In this document: positions 11,498 to 23,601 of the stretch, in pieces
How positions within the stretch are numbered: the stretch's first letter is position 1
Layout: the number at the start of each line of letters is the position of its first letter
Source of the DNA: Silene conica
Taxonomy: Eukaryota; Streptophyta; Magnoliopsida; Caryophyllales; Caryophyllaceae
NCBI GenBank assembly: GCA_029255685.2
Contig: CM055320.2
Coordinates: 49,664,910-49,728,909, forward strand
Direction of reading: 5' to 3'
Length of the DNA: 64,000 nucleotides
The notes under the pieces: generated by a model
Database searches by the model: none
What the model saw: the letters and a program-made list of their open reading frames with translations, nothing else
What the model was told of the DNA's origin: nothing
Program-made: the position numbers and the translations under genes

Positions 11498-11810
11498 CAG
11501 TCGGTCCACCGGCTGCCGGTCTGAAACCGGCTAAGAGTCAAAATGCAAACTTCTGATTTTTTCTTCATTTTTCTTCAAAGCACAGGTACTGCCAGCCGGT
11601 GGGCCGGCTGCCGTTTGGCCACCGGCTGGGGATGCATTCTCGAGTAACTGTCTTGAAAAGAGTAAGGGCAAGGGTGAGGGGGTCCCAGCCGGTTAGCCGG
11701 CTGCCGGTTGGCCACCGGTTGAGGACCCAATATCAAGAGCCTGCAAAAAAATTGTAAATCCAAGTTGGAGGGGCTCCCAGCCGGCGGACCGGCTGCCGAC
11801 CGACCGGCTG
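11498..11810. repeat. Four CCGGCTG palindrome clusters in E LTR
   Basis: Clusters lie at 11498-11533, 11593-11628, 11696-11721 and 11778-11810, about 90-96 bp apart. Each begins with CAGCCGG-N4-CCGGCTG, a palindrome with 7-bp arms, followed by CCG and another CCGGCTG-like half-site 15-18 bp further on. Sequence between clusters is unrelated. They occupy the promoter position held by GGTCG-RY-CGACC pairs in A, B and D. Confidence 0.8.
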
Positions 11811-12057
11811 AGGACCCCACTTGGCCATTTCAGCTTCTTTTCCTCTCATTTTGCCTTTATTTCACCACGTTTTGTTCCCGTTTCTTCATTCCCGCGTCAA
11901 GTCCTACAACATGACAACCAAACATGTAGAAAAGAGATATCGGGCATAAAAAGGGACAATAGCGTGCCAAATGAGGGTGAAACGGGATCGAAATAAAAGG
12001 AAAACAAGGGAAAATAATGACCGAATTTGGGCTCATCAGAAATCCCCACACTTAAAC

Positions 12058-12077
12058 CTTACTCGTCCTCGAGTAAG
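12058..12077 (-). other. E hairpin next to the LTR
   Basis: The stem CTTACTCG pairs with CGAGTAAG around loop AGGA (minus strand), 20 bp from the LTR. It is the counterpart of the A and B hairpins, with two compensated stem changes. Confidence 0.75.
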
Positions 12078-13418
12078 TAATCATGAAAATACATAACCCT
12101 TATTTGAAAACAAAGAAACAAACTAACTAAGCTAGCTAGAAGCCGAATCGGGTTTAGCTACACCCGTAGCCCTTTCAACTCACAATTTGACATTCATGAG
12201 GAAGAACGCCATATTGCAAGGCAAGTTTGGTCTTGCTACAAAAATTTTGATGCAAACAAGTCAAAACAAAACACATATAAACAAGCAACATGCATCGGGA
12301 AAAGGAAAAGCCAACCGCTTGCCTCATTCAAGCGGGGTTTTGAAAAACTAAACAAGGGAGGTTTATAGCGGAGGATGCCGACTCAAAGTCCAACTACGGT
12401 GTCAAACCCCTAAATCAAGCTCAAGCAACCAAAAATAACATCACCAAAGACCCAGAAACTAATTCAAGGCGGGCAAACGGAAGTACTAAGCTATACTTCC
12501 AAGAATGACACGACACACTCATGATTCGACTCCATGCAAGACCCATAACCGATAAAAGAACCATAAGTACCGACTCTCACGGGTGACACTCAACACATAA
12601 GGAAAGAAAGGGGGTGATTTTTGTGACAAAAAGTAACCAAAATCACTCACCTACCTCAACTTGCGAAGCATGCCCGCAATCTAGAATGGTACTCCATCCA
12701 AAAATCCATGAGAAAATGCAAATGTACATTATGAGAACAACAACAAGGATGCAACGGGGCTTGGGTCAGGTGAAAATGGTTTGGTGCAAGCACCGTTCTA
12801 GAATTTGAGGCTCAAAAACAAGAATGATTGCCATAATCCACGCAACTCCTTATTACAACAACTAAGCAACGTCTATGCCCTAAATTTGATTTTAACAAAA
12901 CCAAGCAAAAATTACATAAACCCAAACTTACTTTGGAAAAAACGAACCCATTAGAACCTTAAACAAAGTGGTCATTATTAAAAACACCGAACAACGTCTA
13001 CACCCTAACATACGACTTGAAAAGCAAATCAAATGCAAAAATTGTGTAAACCCGGCACGCGTGCAAAAACATCGAAAGACCACATTATTATAGCAACGGC
13101 TTTTTCTATGTCCCCTTGATGGAAGGGATTTGTTGCTTGCCTTTTTCTCTTTCAAAACACATATATACACTTTTCTTTTTGGATTTTTCAAAACTTTTTC
13201 AACTTTTTCTTTGATTTTCTATTTTCTTTCTTCTTTTATTTTCATTTTCTTCTTTTCTTTTCTTTTTGTCAAACCTCCATTCACGAAGAAAACAACAAGT
13301 AGTGACCACAACGGAAGAGTGCACCAACCAACATCTAAATCCCGACTCTACCACCAACAAAGTACCACAAAAGCAACCATTCTTGATCAAGGAAAGGTGT
13401 TTTTGGGGATGTAGTTCA
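12078..13418 (-). other. E 3' non-coding region, no gene seen
   Basis: About 1.3 kb without a credible reading frame. Blocks resembling the 3' non-coding region of B are recognisable (for example around 12660-12720 versus 19730-19790). It contains the pyrimidine-rich tract 13139-13271 and a GTAGTTCA flank where C1 begins. Confidence 0.55.
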
Positions 13419-14663
13419 TGTTGGGAAATGTGTCCTCAACAATAGTGCGATCACGTAATTAAATCTCATGACGATAATGCGCACGGGATGATACGAAATT
13501 ATATTAGTCAACTGACCAACATTAATCGGTAATGATTGGCGAGCTAGAGTTTGACATTACTGTCGTATGACAGTGGTGGTCAGTTGATCCCTTTAGGTCA
13601 CACCTATAGGACAATTCCCTTAATTGATTAAATGATCAAATGTATATTGATACGAGTTGATCATATTCCTTAAACTCATATATCGAGAAATCGGAGGTTA
13701 AATCTTATTGTAAGATTTATGTTTATAATTGAAACGTGTCAATTATTAAACAATGAACGATATTTTATAATATCGTGATTAGAATGAATCAGGTTATAAT
13801 TATTACAAAAGTTGTAGATCGTATTGACGATTATTATGAATGACCATTTTATATATATTGGTAATTATGAATTATTTGTCAATTAATAAATATGATTTAT
13901 TTAATTTATAAACAATATTTATTTCATAAATATATATGTTTTAAATTAAGATAATTGTATTTTATTACTGGTGACATATAAGATGTCACATAATGTACAA
14001 TTGTACAATTGACAATTTTATAAAATGAGGATCATTTTATGTTTAAGTGGGGCAGATTAGTGGAGGTGGTTGTGGGGTGTGTTATGTGTTAATTGCACTT
14101 TAATCATTGTGTTTAAAGGGGCCTTGAGAACACACACCCTAGAGCCACCCTATGAGCCTTGAAAAGAGAAGATGTTCCCTCTTTTATCCTTCCCATGGCC
14201 GGCTCCCCTTCACCCCATGCAACCCTTATTTAACTTATGATTAATTCATAAGAATATTCAATCTAATACTAATGCAAATTTTTGCTAGTGTGAAGTTGTT
14301 GCTAAAACCTCAAATACTATTATAAGATAATACTATCAAAACTCATAATAGTTGTATTATTAGTTTTAGTAGGTCTAGTTAGTAATTAGAACTTGGTTTA
14401 AGGAATCTGATTCTTGTCCTAGCTTCCTCAAGATTTCGGTTATTAAGGGTGTCTTGGGTGCATCATAGAGGAGGTCTTCTTGTTGAATACTAAGGAGGAT
14501 CATCCTTGCATAGTTGTTTTCGTCGGATTGTAAGTATTATGAATTCCATTTCCGCATTTTCTATAAGCATGCATAAGATCTATAAGTATAATAATTAAAA
14601 TGTTAATTATAATTTTTTTAGTATGACTAAAATCTTTAGGTTATGAGCTAATTAAACATAACA
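13419..14663 (+). repeat. C1 5' LTR (Ty1/copia)
   Basis: It runs from TGTTGGGAAATG to AACATAACA and is followed by a primer site. Its first few hundred bases are clearly related to the C2 LTR (shared blocks GTTTGACATTA and GTCACACCTATAGGACA), but they differ too much to be a pair from one insertion. Five bases before it are GTTCA; the partner end is outside the window. Confidence 0.8.
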
Positions 14664-14665
14664 AT

Positions 14666-14677
14666 TGGTATCAGAGC
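14666..14677 (+). other. C1 primer binding site
   Basis: TGGTATCAGAGC, complementary to initiator tRNA-Met, starts two bases after the LTR. Confidence 0.85.
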
Positions 14678-17305
14678 AACAAGGTTGTTTGCATGCTTTT
14701 CGTTTAATTTTTACGAAGTTATTAGGATAACAAAAATAAAATTGATATTTCATTTCGTATATGATATGACTGAATTAATTTATGCATGAATACCTACTGA
14801 TTCTAAATATATTTTAGAATATTTGGAATATATTTTGCATATATATTGTTTTTTTTTTATGACGAGGGGTTTAATCACCCGGGCCCATGCATTCCCGCAC
14901 CACCACATGGACCATGTAAGCCACCCCTTTGGGGGCTGCAGTGGCCAAGTGGTCATCGCCCCAGCTGGTAATCGAACCTGAGACCTCTCAACTCCTGCAT
15001 TTCTGCAAGCTTTAAGGTTTAACTCAGTTACCACTAGACTTTTGCATATATATTGTTCATTGGTATTTTTATTTACGGTTTTATTAAATTTTTAATGGTT
15101 AAAAATGTTTATTTTTTTGGGAAAAATAGTTATAATAAGCTTCTGGCCGAGATTTTTCAGTATGTTTTCACATGTATTTCCTAATATATGAATATTAATT
15201 TTCGTAAATTATGGGATTAAAATACATGGTTTATGAATTTTAAATGTTAAAAATGCCATAAAATGAATAAATATGGGTTTGTATAGTTATATTTCGAATT
15301 TGACTATAAAAATTTAAGAGTATGTCACATGCAATATTTAAAATGTATGCTAAATTTTCCAGAAATTTATCTTATATATTGCATTATTATTGATTTTTAA
15401 CGTAAAAATCGGGTAATTAGTGACATTATTTCGACTTTAATAGTTTAAGTTGGAATTTGGCCGTAAAATTTTAACACGATGTCATATATATTATTTCCAG
15501 CATGTATAAAAATTTCGAGATTTTTATTTAATATTATGCTTGAGAAATAATTTTAATGGTTAAAATTGTACGATATATGACGTAAATCGTTAAAAATAGC
15601 AATATTTGTTAAAATGGCCGGAAATTTCAACCCATATTAGTCATATTTGATATGTTCATCACCATATTTTTCTTGGGAGCCAAAAGTTCCTGTTTTATTT
15701 AATTTTTATTTGCTAAAGGTTACGTTTAAAATTGAATAATAAGAGGCATATTAATTAAAATTTCGGTTAATTGGGCAGTGTGGCATTTAATTTTCTGTCC
15801 ATTTCAGGTTCTTAAAGTATTAAAGTGTAAAAATATTATTAGTATTTTATTTGCATTTATGGAGCTAATTATTTAATTTTCCGACTTAAAATGCTCGTTT
15901 TACGTATTATTTTCGAAATAAATATTAAAACCGTATAAATACTAATATTTTTAAAGTTCAGAAATTTTAAGAACATTCTAGAATTTGCAAAATTTGAATT
16001 TTGATTTTTTCCGAAATTTTATGACTCTTTTTGAATTTTATATTATTTTTCCGTAAAACCGAGTAATACCGAACAATATTATAATATTAAGTTAATTCAT
16101 GTTCAAAGTTTGAGTAAGACTAAATTTTGAAACCTAAATGAGTTGGGATGATTAACTTAAGAGTGAATTCCGATTCACATAATGCATAGTGTTGTTAATC
16201 GTTAAAACACCCAATTCCATAAAATCGAGGTATACGATAACTATGTAAATGTATGATTTTAAATAGGACGATTTGGCTTAGGTTTGCATGTTAGTTCATA
16301 TTCATAAGCATTGCATATTTTTATTATGATTGTCATGATTTTATTTACGTAATTTTGGATTATGTAATTTACTTAGTATGGCCTTAGTTTTTAAATCGGT
16401 ATTTCCCGTAATGTGAGGAGTTATCGATTCGGATGTAATTAATGTGATCTCGTATCACTTTATTTATTGTTTTCTATTTTATATTGTATAAAGTAGACTA
16501 GAAAAGTTGTAATTCTTGTAAATTTTGGTGAGCCTTGACGAGGATGCCATTCGGAAAGGAGTTCCGACCAAGACGGTGTTTACCTTGGAGTGCGTGCCTC
16601 GTGAAGTTCAAGGGACCAAAGGAGTTGGTTTCCGAATTTGTACTTTTATTATTTCTTTTCTAGGAAATTCCATACCAGGGTTTATTTTTATGCTTTTATT
16701 TTGCTTTATATGTTTGCATGCATAGCCAAATCGTCATATCATGTCATGCATCTCATTCGATTTAATCGACCTAGTCAATAATTATCGTTAATTCACCGAC
16801 TTAGTTCACTTAAAACGGAGATAGATAATAATTTTGACTAGATCTCTTACAAATGAATATTTAGCCTTAGCCTTACCAAAAAGTATAGACCCATGAATCC
16901 CTTCTTCACAAGAATGTAGGCTCGGCTACACCGGGGTAGTAAAATTGTCACGTTGGGTAAGTGGGGTAATAAGATTACACCTTGAAATTTGGTCGATCTC
17001 AACGAAAGTATTCGTAACCGTAGTTTCAATAAGTTCGAGCTAAAGACAATTTTTAGAAAATTGTCGACCGAGAGTTCTAAGGTAGAACCGATTAAAAGGT
17101 TAATCCACCAAATTATACCAATAAGGGTTGAATCGGCTATACCGTGCCCGGATTAGTATGGGTTTGGGTCTCGGGTTTGTTTACTTAATTGGGTAAGATA
17201 TCATTAAGTAAATATCTAAACTTGTTTAAAATTAATTACGAGTTTTAAAAATGATGTTGTTTTAATTCCTTCATTTTTATTGTAGTTTAATTTTCAACAT
17301 CATCA
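14678..17305 (+). other. C1 long untranslated leader
   Basis: This is 2.6 kb of AT-rich non-coding sequence between primer site and gag, with a SINE inserted at 14851-15039. Two blocks (about 16527-16630 and 16870-17090) resemble blocks in the C2 leader (about 46394-46480 and 46800-47010), including CCCATGAATCCCTTCTTC and GGGTAAGTGGG. No reading frame of note. Confidence 0.7.
14851..15039 (-). mobile_element. tRNA-like SINE
   Basis: The 189-bp element is on the minus strand. Its 5' end carries an A-box-like TAGTGGTAACTG and, about 45 bp on, a B-box-like GGTTCGATTACC; the 3' end is a short A run (T run at 14851-14858). It is bounded by an 18-bp target duplication TTTTGCATATATATTGTT at 14833-14850 and 15040-15057. 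SINEs are copied by LINE proteins, and a LINE is present in this window, but no link between the two is shown. It is not a functional tRNA gene. Confidence 0.85.
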
Positions 17306-17862
17306 ATGGCAACCAACGCTCCACCTCTCACTAATGTATCATGGCTTCGATCCTTTATGGATTGTTGCAAACTCGATAAGCATGATTCCAATTTTAAGGA
17401 TTGGGATGCGCAATTACTTTTGGCCGCTCAAGGTGACGATAAGACTCATTACTTATCCGAAGCCGCTCCGACCGCTCCGACCGCTCGTTCCGCGGTTCAA
17501 ACTCGTGAGGCCTATGAAGCCTACATGAAAGAGTCCTCCGCTCTTAAAAATGTGCTTATCTTCTCTATGAAGCCGGATCTCCAAAGGAGCATGATCAAGT
17601 TAACCACATCATAGGAGATATACACCAAACTTGCGACAATGTTTTCGCAAACTCCAAGGGTGATTCAATATGAGCCGGCTTCCGCCTTCTTCGACATTAG
17701 CTTGAAGGAAGGGCAAAAGATAAGCCCTTATGTACTCAAATTAGTTGAGTTAGCGGAGACTCTAAAAGTGCAAGAGTTGACGTTCCCGACTCTCTCATCA
17801 TTGACCGAGTCCTTCACTCTCTCAATAAGGTGAAATCGTATGCTCAATTCCGGGTGAATTTT
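17306..17862 (+). pseudogene. C1 gag, 5' part (copia)
   Basis: The start is MATNAPPLTNVSW after a long leader. The sequence shows the N-terminal copia gag pattern: WLRSFMDCCKLDKHDSNFKDW, then helices typical of the UBN2 gag domain. It resembles C2 gag at 54802. The reading is broken, with about two breaks, and is then interrupted by insertion of B (target duplication ATTTT). The remainder, with the zinc knuckle, lies at 42361-42888. Gag would package the element RNA. Lineage within Ty1/copia is not certain. Confidence 0.75.
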
Positions 17863-18454
17863 TGATGCCCGTCGTTGAGGGTACCAAAGATAAAATTTAT
17901 AATTCCTAACTTTAACAATAGATAGTGAAAGTCAGGGTCGAACCATAGAGAGGTGGGGAATGTTTATTGTTTGGTGTTAATGTTTAAAGGTAACAAATTT
18001 GGGGGGTTTGATTGTTGATTACTAAGTCAAATCAAGATTTAAAATAAAACAAGAAATAAAGATGAGAATAAAAATATATAAAAGGGGATGCTAGGATGTT
18101 TGGGTAATAAATAGGTAAGGTAAAATAAATTCTAAGGTCAACATGTATTGCAGTCGCGTAAGGGGTGTAACATAACTTTTTAGGTCTATGCTACCTAATA
18201 GCTCCTTTCGGCCTATGCTATTAGTTCCTAGGTCTCACAATTATTGGGTGTCAACAATAAGGGTGATTCCTAAATCTTAGGTCACATACCTTTCAGTCTT
18301 AAGTAACCTAGCCGTCTTAAGGTGTAAACCAATGCCCTTCCCGTATCTCTCAATCTTGGGTAGGTCATTACTAACGTCCTACAAGTCTCCTTTCAGTCTC
18401 ATTGTAGGATATTATAGTCAACAAGGAAAGACGAAACAAGATACATGCGCGGGT

Positions 18455-18528
18455 GGTCGACCGACCAGCTATTCCAGTCGGCCGACCACAGCCTCGGTCG
18501 ACCGACCCACTATTTGAGTCGGCCGACC
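18455..18528. repeat. Two paired GGTCG-RY-CGACC sites, B LTR downstream block
   Basis: Pairs lie at 18455-18487 (spacer agctattcc) and 18496-18528 (spacer cactatttg). Copies in the other LTR are at 41380-41412 and 41421-41453. Confidence 0.9.
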
Positions 18529-18947
18529 GCGGCTCTGCTACAAGTCGGTCTCGGAATTTTCTACTACCTACGCATATTCATCCCCTACATCCTAACATAT
18601 GAAATTTAGCTACTCATGGTTATTAAGACGATTATGAAAACGGGAACAAACATGGTAAACATAATAAATAATCTAAACATGCGAGATTCAATAAAGCTTG
18701 AGAATTCTATCTTAATTGAATGCAATAGTAATAAGAGAAATAATAAAGCTAGATTAAAAGAGTAATTACCAAAGTCGGAATTAGGGCAGAAAGGAACAAA
18801 CTTTATTGAATGCTTGGGAATTATTGAAAGATTACAAAACTAAAACTGGAATAAAACTAGATTGTAACTTTATTGTGGCTTATTAACTAAGAAACTGAAT
18901 GATTCTATGATAACAACTCGATGATAAACCCTAATCAAAAGATTAGC

Positions 18948-18954
18948 TTATATA
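18948..18954 (-). promoter_or_regulatory. TATA box of B LTR
   Basis: TATATAA on the minus strand, 75 bp downstream of the palindrome pair at 19030-19062. The 5' LTR copy is at 41873-41879. Confidence 0.65.
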
Positions 18955-19029
18955 GGGTAGAAAATTAGAGTTTCCTAAAGGCTTCACACTTCTAAACTAT
19001 TTCCGAAAACTCTTTCTGGGCTTCGCGGA

Positions 19030-19162
19030 GGTCGGTCGACCACTTTGGTGGGTCGGTCGACCTCTTTTACGGACTTTAAGCGAAATCTGGGCTTTCTTCA
19101 GGATTACGGACTTCATGAAAATTAGGCCTGGTCGGCCGACCCGTTTAGTTGGTCGGTCGACC
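19030..19162. repeat. Two paired GGTCG-RY-CGACC sites, B LTR upstream of TATA
   Basis: Pairs lie at 19030-19062 (spacer actttggtg) and 19130-19162 (spacer cgtttagtt). Copies in the 5' LTR are at 41952-41984 and 42052-42084. Confidence 0.9.
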
Positions 19163-20091
19163 GCTTCCGCAAGGAATTCTTCGGTTTTCTTCTCGCTTTG
19201 ACTTTTGGTACTTAAATAAAGACTCCAGTTGACTTTCCTTTATTCCTTAATTATGCAAAAGACTCGAGGATATGAATTTGGTGCTAAATCGTCCTTTTTC
19301 CGCATAAATCTGCAAAAGTGCATAAAAATACGAAAGTACACGATTGTTGGGAAATAAGGGCTAAAACATAGTAAATGAGCGACCAAATGCGTGTAAAAAT
19401 AGATGAAAAACATCATAAAATAGACACGCATCAAATTCTCCAAACCAAACCCTTGCTTGCCCTCAAGCAAGAAATAGACTCGATCCTAATTAATGGAACG
19501 ATTTCAATCTCAGAGCGAAATTTACATGTCAGCCTAAACCAATACCAAGTACAAAATGAGAAAGTAGTCAAATCATGCAAACGGGTTATAGTGTTGTCAA
19601 ACTTGCGAACATAGAAGCTATAGAGACTTATACCATGGACTCTCGCGGTACGCTCGAGACACTCATGAAGCAAAAGGTGAGTATATGTAAAAGATAGAAA
19701 GAAGTAATTTTGTAGAGACACTCACCTAATTGCGACCCATGAAAACATGCCTGCAATTTAAGATGAACAAGAATTCCACAACTATGTATAAACAAACTCA
19801 TTAAGTGACTCGGATACATGCAATTTGAGGTAATGAAAGATATGTGAGGTAAAAGGTAAAAAGTGGTTAAGATGTTTTTGGACATGTGGGGTTAGTAGCC
19901 AAGCTAGTAAAACCGGTTCCCAACAACAAACTTCACAACTTTTAATATTAAAGAAGTGCTCTTTTGTAGCACAACTCTCACATTAAATATAAGAAAGGAC
20001 TCCCGAATATTTTGAATGAAGTACAGGAGTGATAACATATAAAAGAAAGGGACTTTTTTTTTGAAACGAATTTTGAATCTGATGATAAGGT

Positions 20092-20124
20092 GGTCGGCCG
20101 ACCTATGATGTTGGTCGGTCGACT
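20092..20124. repeat. Paired GGTCG-RY-CGACC site, B 3' non-coding
   Basis: The spacer is tatgatgtt. The homologous site in A is at 35289-35321, where the spacer has diverged but its length has not. Confidence 0.85.
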
Positions 20125-21147
20125 GACTCCACTGTATATTTTGATTTTGATGATAAAGTGCTCTTCTGTTCTTTTTTTTTTTTTTTTTTCTTTCTTTCTT
20201 TCTTTTCTTTTCTCTTTGTGCTTAAGCTAGCTTACAAACCAAGATACCTCGAAATAAACCAAGGACTACAAATACTAGCTTGGAAGGGTAGGCTAAGTAT
20301 GGGATGTAGATTTGGGGGAATAAAAAGGCAATTTTGGCTATGTGAAGCTTATGGGTAAATATGAGAAAAGGGATCCCAAATGCACGTATCAAGATTCACA
20401 AAACGAGAAAGTAAAACAAGTATATAGCAATTCAAGTTCATGTTTATGCATATTGATGTAACATGTTCCAAGGGGAGTACTACTCACATCCTTGACAACT
20501 GGTTTAAGAATGAAACCATGAAATAAGCTCTAAAACTCAGAATGTATAGTAGGTTGACAAGGTATAAGTCAAGTCTCAAGATATACAAATTGACAAAAAC
20601 TCGTAGATATGCAAAAGACTCTTATACTAAAACTAGTTGGCAAGGCAAGGTAAAGGCATAAACATGTAAGATAGCTAAATCATCCTTGAAATACTTTCGT
20701 TCCGACTCGACCTATATGCTAAAATAAACGTGCATTTTTTTGAATTTTTTTGAAATTTTTTGGAATTTTTTTGGATTTTTTTTTTTTTGGATTTTTTTTT
20801 TTGTATATATAAGGAAAATAAAGAAAAGAACAATGCAATACAGAAATGCAATAAACGTGTGACAGAATGCAATGCATGTGACACGAAACCATTCCCCAAA
20901 CCAACCCGCACAATGTCCCCATTGTGCATTAGCCTAAGTAAAGGTCTCAGAAAAGTAAAGAAAAGATGCGGATAAATAAAAACTAAGGAAAAATTGGAAA
21001 GAACTCACTGGGTAAATAGACGTATGAGAAAAACCTCCCCAAACCAGCGTAAGCTGGGAGGTTTTGGTGGCTAGCAATGCCACCCAAGTACCAAAGACGG
21101 TTGCACGATCTCCGAGGAAGAAACGAACTGACTGTGACGGACACGTA

Positions 21148-21251
21148 GGTCGACCGACCAAGAGAACAGGTCGACCGACCTTCCTGCAGAATACAGGAAT
21201 TGAGCGATACGGCGACTAGGTCGACCGACTGATGTATCTGGTCGGTCGACC
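21148..21251. repeat. Two paired sites, B 3' non-coding
   Basis: Pairs lie at 21148-21180 (spacer aagagaaca) and 21219-21251 (spacer gatgtatct). The homologues in A are at 34192-34224 and 34119-34151. Confidence 0.9.
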
Positions 21252-21551
21252 CTCTGCATCCCAGTGGTCTTCGTTTCTTCGTAAAAGCCTGAAAAAGCAA
21301 GAAAAATATATGCGCCCGCAAATGCGCGAGATTCCAGAAACAAGTCTAAAGTCTTAACTACGCAAGCATAAAGAAAAAGTTCTAAAACTACGAGCAAACC
21401 AAATTAAAAAGTCTCACACAACAAAAAGTAAATTGTTTTTTTTTTAAAACTGAAACTTAAAACAACTATCCGCTAAAGATGCGGAAAATATTCGACCACG
21501 GCTTCTGACGATACGCCGTAGTCTCCAGAGTTTTTGCTTGTGTAGCAAAAC

Positions 21552-23601
21552 TGTAATAACCCGATTTATCTTTTATAATTTTAGGGGTGACGATATATTT
21601 TTATGATGACGCTTGTTAATTGTGTAATCACTAATAGTAGTTATGGGCTTCATGGGGGTTCGAACTTGGGTTCTCGTGTTATGTGGTAGTGTTTATGAGG
21701 GGATTCGAAATTAGAAACCGTGAATAACGAAACTGGGCCTCGAGTTGTGTAGCATACGTAAGCAGCCCACAAGTTTTGAAACCCTCAAATTAAAAAGAAG
21801 ACACCTGCCGTCATATAAGAGGCTTTGATTTCCTCATTTTCATATCACCTAGTACAAAAACAAACACCCCATACTACTGCCGCCATTACAATCGTAAGAG
21901 AGAAGGTCCCTGCGTCGTCTTAGGAGCGGTCTAGCGCCTTTCGTTTTAACCCCGAATCAGGTATGGTCACACGTTGCTTGTTTAGAATCAGTCCTCACGT
22001 TTTCTGCACTCGTTTTGTGGTAGATTCGTTTGATAGTAGGGTGTCACCTTCGTTGTGTATCTTTGTTCCTTCGTTCTCGGTGGTCAGGAGAGTCGTGTGA
22101 GGGCAGTCACGGTGGGGCCAGGTGTCGGGGGTGGCGTAAAGAGGAGTTTTCGTTGCTTTGTTGGTCTCGGTCTGGGTTCATACTGGTTCACGGTTGCTCA
22201 AGGGGGTGGTACCACTGTCGACTCGGGGGAGGTCTACACAGTGGTACCACCAAGGTGTTTGGGTTCGGTGTCAGTGGGGGTGTGGAAGGCGGTTCTGGAC
22301 GGTGGTGGTTCTGGTGTCAGCGTCGTCAGGAGGGTTAGTTCTAGGTGGTTGAGTCACGTAGGAGGGAAACCAGTCTGGTGTATGGGTCTGGTGTGCCTTG
22401 TCGGCGGCCGGCGAAGGGGTGTCGGTGGTTGGGTAAGTAACAGGTGGTCGTGGGAACCGAGGGATGCGCTGCTGGTGGTCGGAGGTGGTGACTCGCTGGG
22501 TAATGGGGCTGATGGTGAAGGGCGTGAGTGTGTGTCGGGAAAGGAGGGAGCTTACCGTTGGTAGTTTTAAGCTTTGCTAGTTGTTTTTATTATTTTTAAT
22601 ATTGCTCTTATTAGTGTAATATTTATTTTATAGTTTTATTTTTTTTTACTCTTATGAATTTTATTATTTGAATAGGCGTAATAATCTACTCGAGCTAATA
22701 TAGTGTTGGAGTCGGGTTTTTTTTAGGGAGTTTCCTTAATAGGAAAGTTTCCTTCTTTGGAAAGTTTCCACTTTAGGAAACTTTCCCCTTTTAAAAAGTT
22801 GCCTCTTATGGTAGGTGTAAGTTTCATAAAAGAGTTAGAAGGGTTTTAATTAATTAAGTAATATGTGTCTAGGTGGAAGTTTTCGCGTGGGACATTTTTA
22901 ACAAGCCCCGGACTTGTCTGCGTTCCTGCTAATTCAGGTAGGGGAAAGTATTGGTTATAATAACGTGTATTCTGTTCTTATTTGGCATTAAACATGTTGC
23001 TATACACTATCACGTGATCGTTATATTGAGTTGTTATACTATTCTGTGATATTATATAATGTGAATATACATATATTGGGTCTTGTGATATGGTGATGGA
23101 TCGGTGCGGAGTATATTTGGTGTTGGATCGGTGCGGAGTATATTTGGTGTTGGATCGGTGCGGAGTTTATACGGTGTTGGATCGGTGCGGAGTTTATTTG
23201 GCGATGGATCGGCGCGGAGTTATTATATTGTTATCATATTTATTGTTTTCCCTACTCAACCTCGTGGTTGACCCTGTGTATTCGTGATCACCTGTGATGA
23301 ACCAATTTATTGGGGAGCAGATTGACAGGTGGCTGATTCTAAGGGGGGGAGCTATGGGAGAAAGAGCTTGGATCCGGACCAGTCTAGATGTTAGACCACC
23401 TTAGACAGCATATATGAGTTGTACTTTATTCCTTTTGTTAAGACTTGATAATACAGTTGTAAGAACATGTTTGAGTTAAATTTTATTTTAAAGTACTGTT
23501 TATCTTCCTTTGTATCTACTGTCTCGGGAAACCGAGATGGTAACACCCTTATTTATCTAAGGAGACCTAGTCCAGGCCCTTAAATAAATGGGGGTGTTAC
23601 A
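21552..23601 (+). repeat. T2 5' LTR
   Basis: TGTAATAACC...TGTTACA, 2050 bp. It contains the inverted repeat 22205-22251, a GC-rich tract with accidental frames (22030-22564), the GGAAAGTTTCC cluster (22733-22805) and the 27-bp array (23098-23226). Confidence 0.9.
22205..22251 (+). other. Conserved inverted repeat in T2 LTR
   Basis: Arms GGTGGTACCACTGT (22205-22218) and ACAGTGGTACCACC (22238-22251) pair perfectly over 14 bp around a 19-base loop. The copy in the 3' LTR is at 28101-28147. Confidence 0.8.

Larger units (their letters stand above)
10586..12038 (-). repeat. E 3' LTR
   Basis: It starts TGATGGCCCGG and ends GGGCTCATCA on the plus strand, about 1450 bp. It has a minus-strand TATA box at 11464-11470 and four copies of a CCGGCTG-based palindrome cluster (11498-11810) directly upstream of that TATA. 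Confidence 0.65.
10586..13418 (-). mobile_element. E: Athila-like element, 3' LTR and 3' non-coding part
   Basis: E reads on the minus strand: LTR 10586-12038, then internal sequence 12039-13418 up to the C1 insertion. The LTR ends TGATG...CATCA match the Athila-like pattern of A and B, and the block next to the LTR holds the hairpin plus purine context seen in them. A purine tract on the minus strand (about 13139-13271) also matches the 3' non-coding layout of A and B. No gag or pol is visible here; the rest lies beyond C1, outside the window. Number of breaks cannot be judged. Confidence 0.65.
17863..19433 (-). repeat. B 3' LTR
   Basis: TGATGCCCG...CGCATCA, 1571 bp, partner of 40789-42355. 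It holds a TATA box (minus strand, 18948-18954), paired palindromes at 18455-18528 downstream of it and at 19030-19162 upstream of it. Confidence 0.9.
19434..21546 (-). other. B 3' non-coding region with conserved hairpins
   Basis: Reading on the minus strand from the protease end to the LTR it contains: paired palindromes at 21219-21251 and 21148-21180; a nested hairpin at 21030-21065 (AAAACCTCC outer arms, CAGC/GCTG inner arms); a perfect 8-bp hairpin GCACAATG-GGGA-CATTGTGC at 20908-20927; T-rich runs; a pair at 20092-20124; and the hairpin next to the LTR at 19452-19471 (CTTGCTTG/CAAGCAAG). The same order is found in A (33915-35971). No gene is seen. Confidence 0.8.

Noticed and set aside
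13130-13414. Short frames in pyrimidine- or purine-rich tracts (also 20158-20358, 34968-35282)
   Set aside because: Low-complexity Phe/Leu/Ser or Lys/Glu-rich translations with no conservation between A, B and E.
14860-15039. Functional tRNA gene
   Set aside because: The internal boxes are separated and degenerate, no cloverleaf could be drawn, and a target duplication and A-tail mark it as a SINE.
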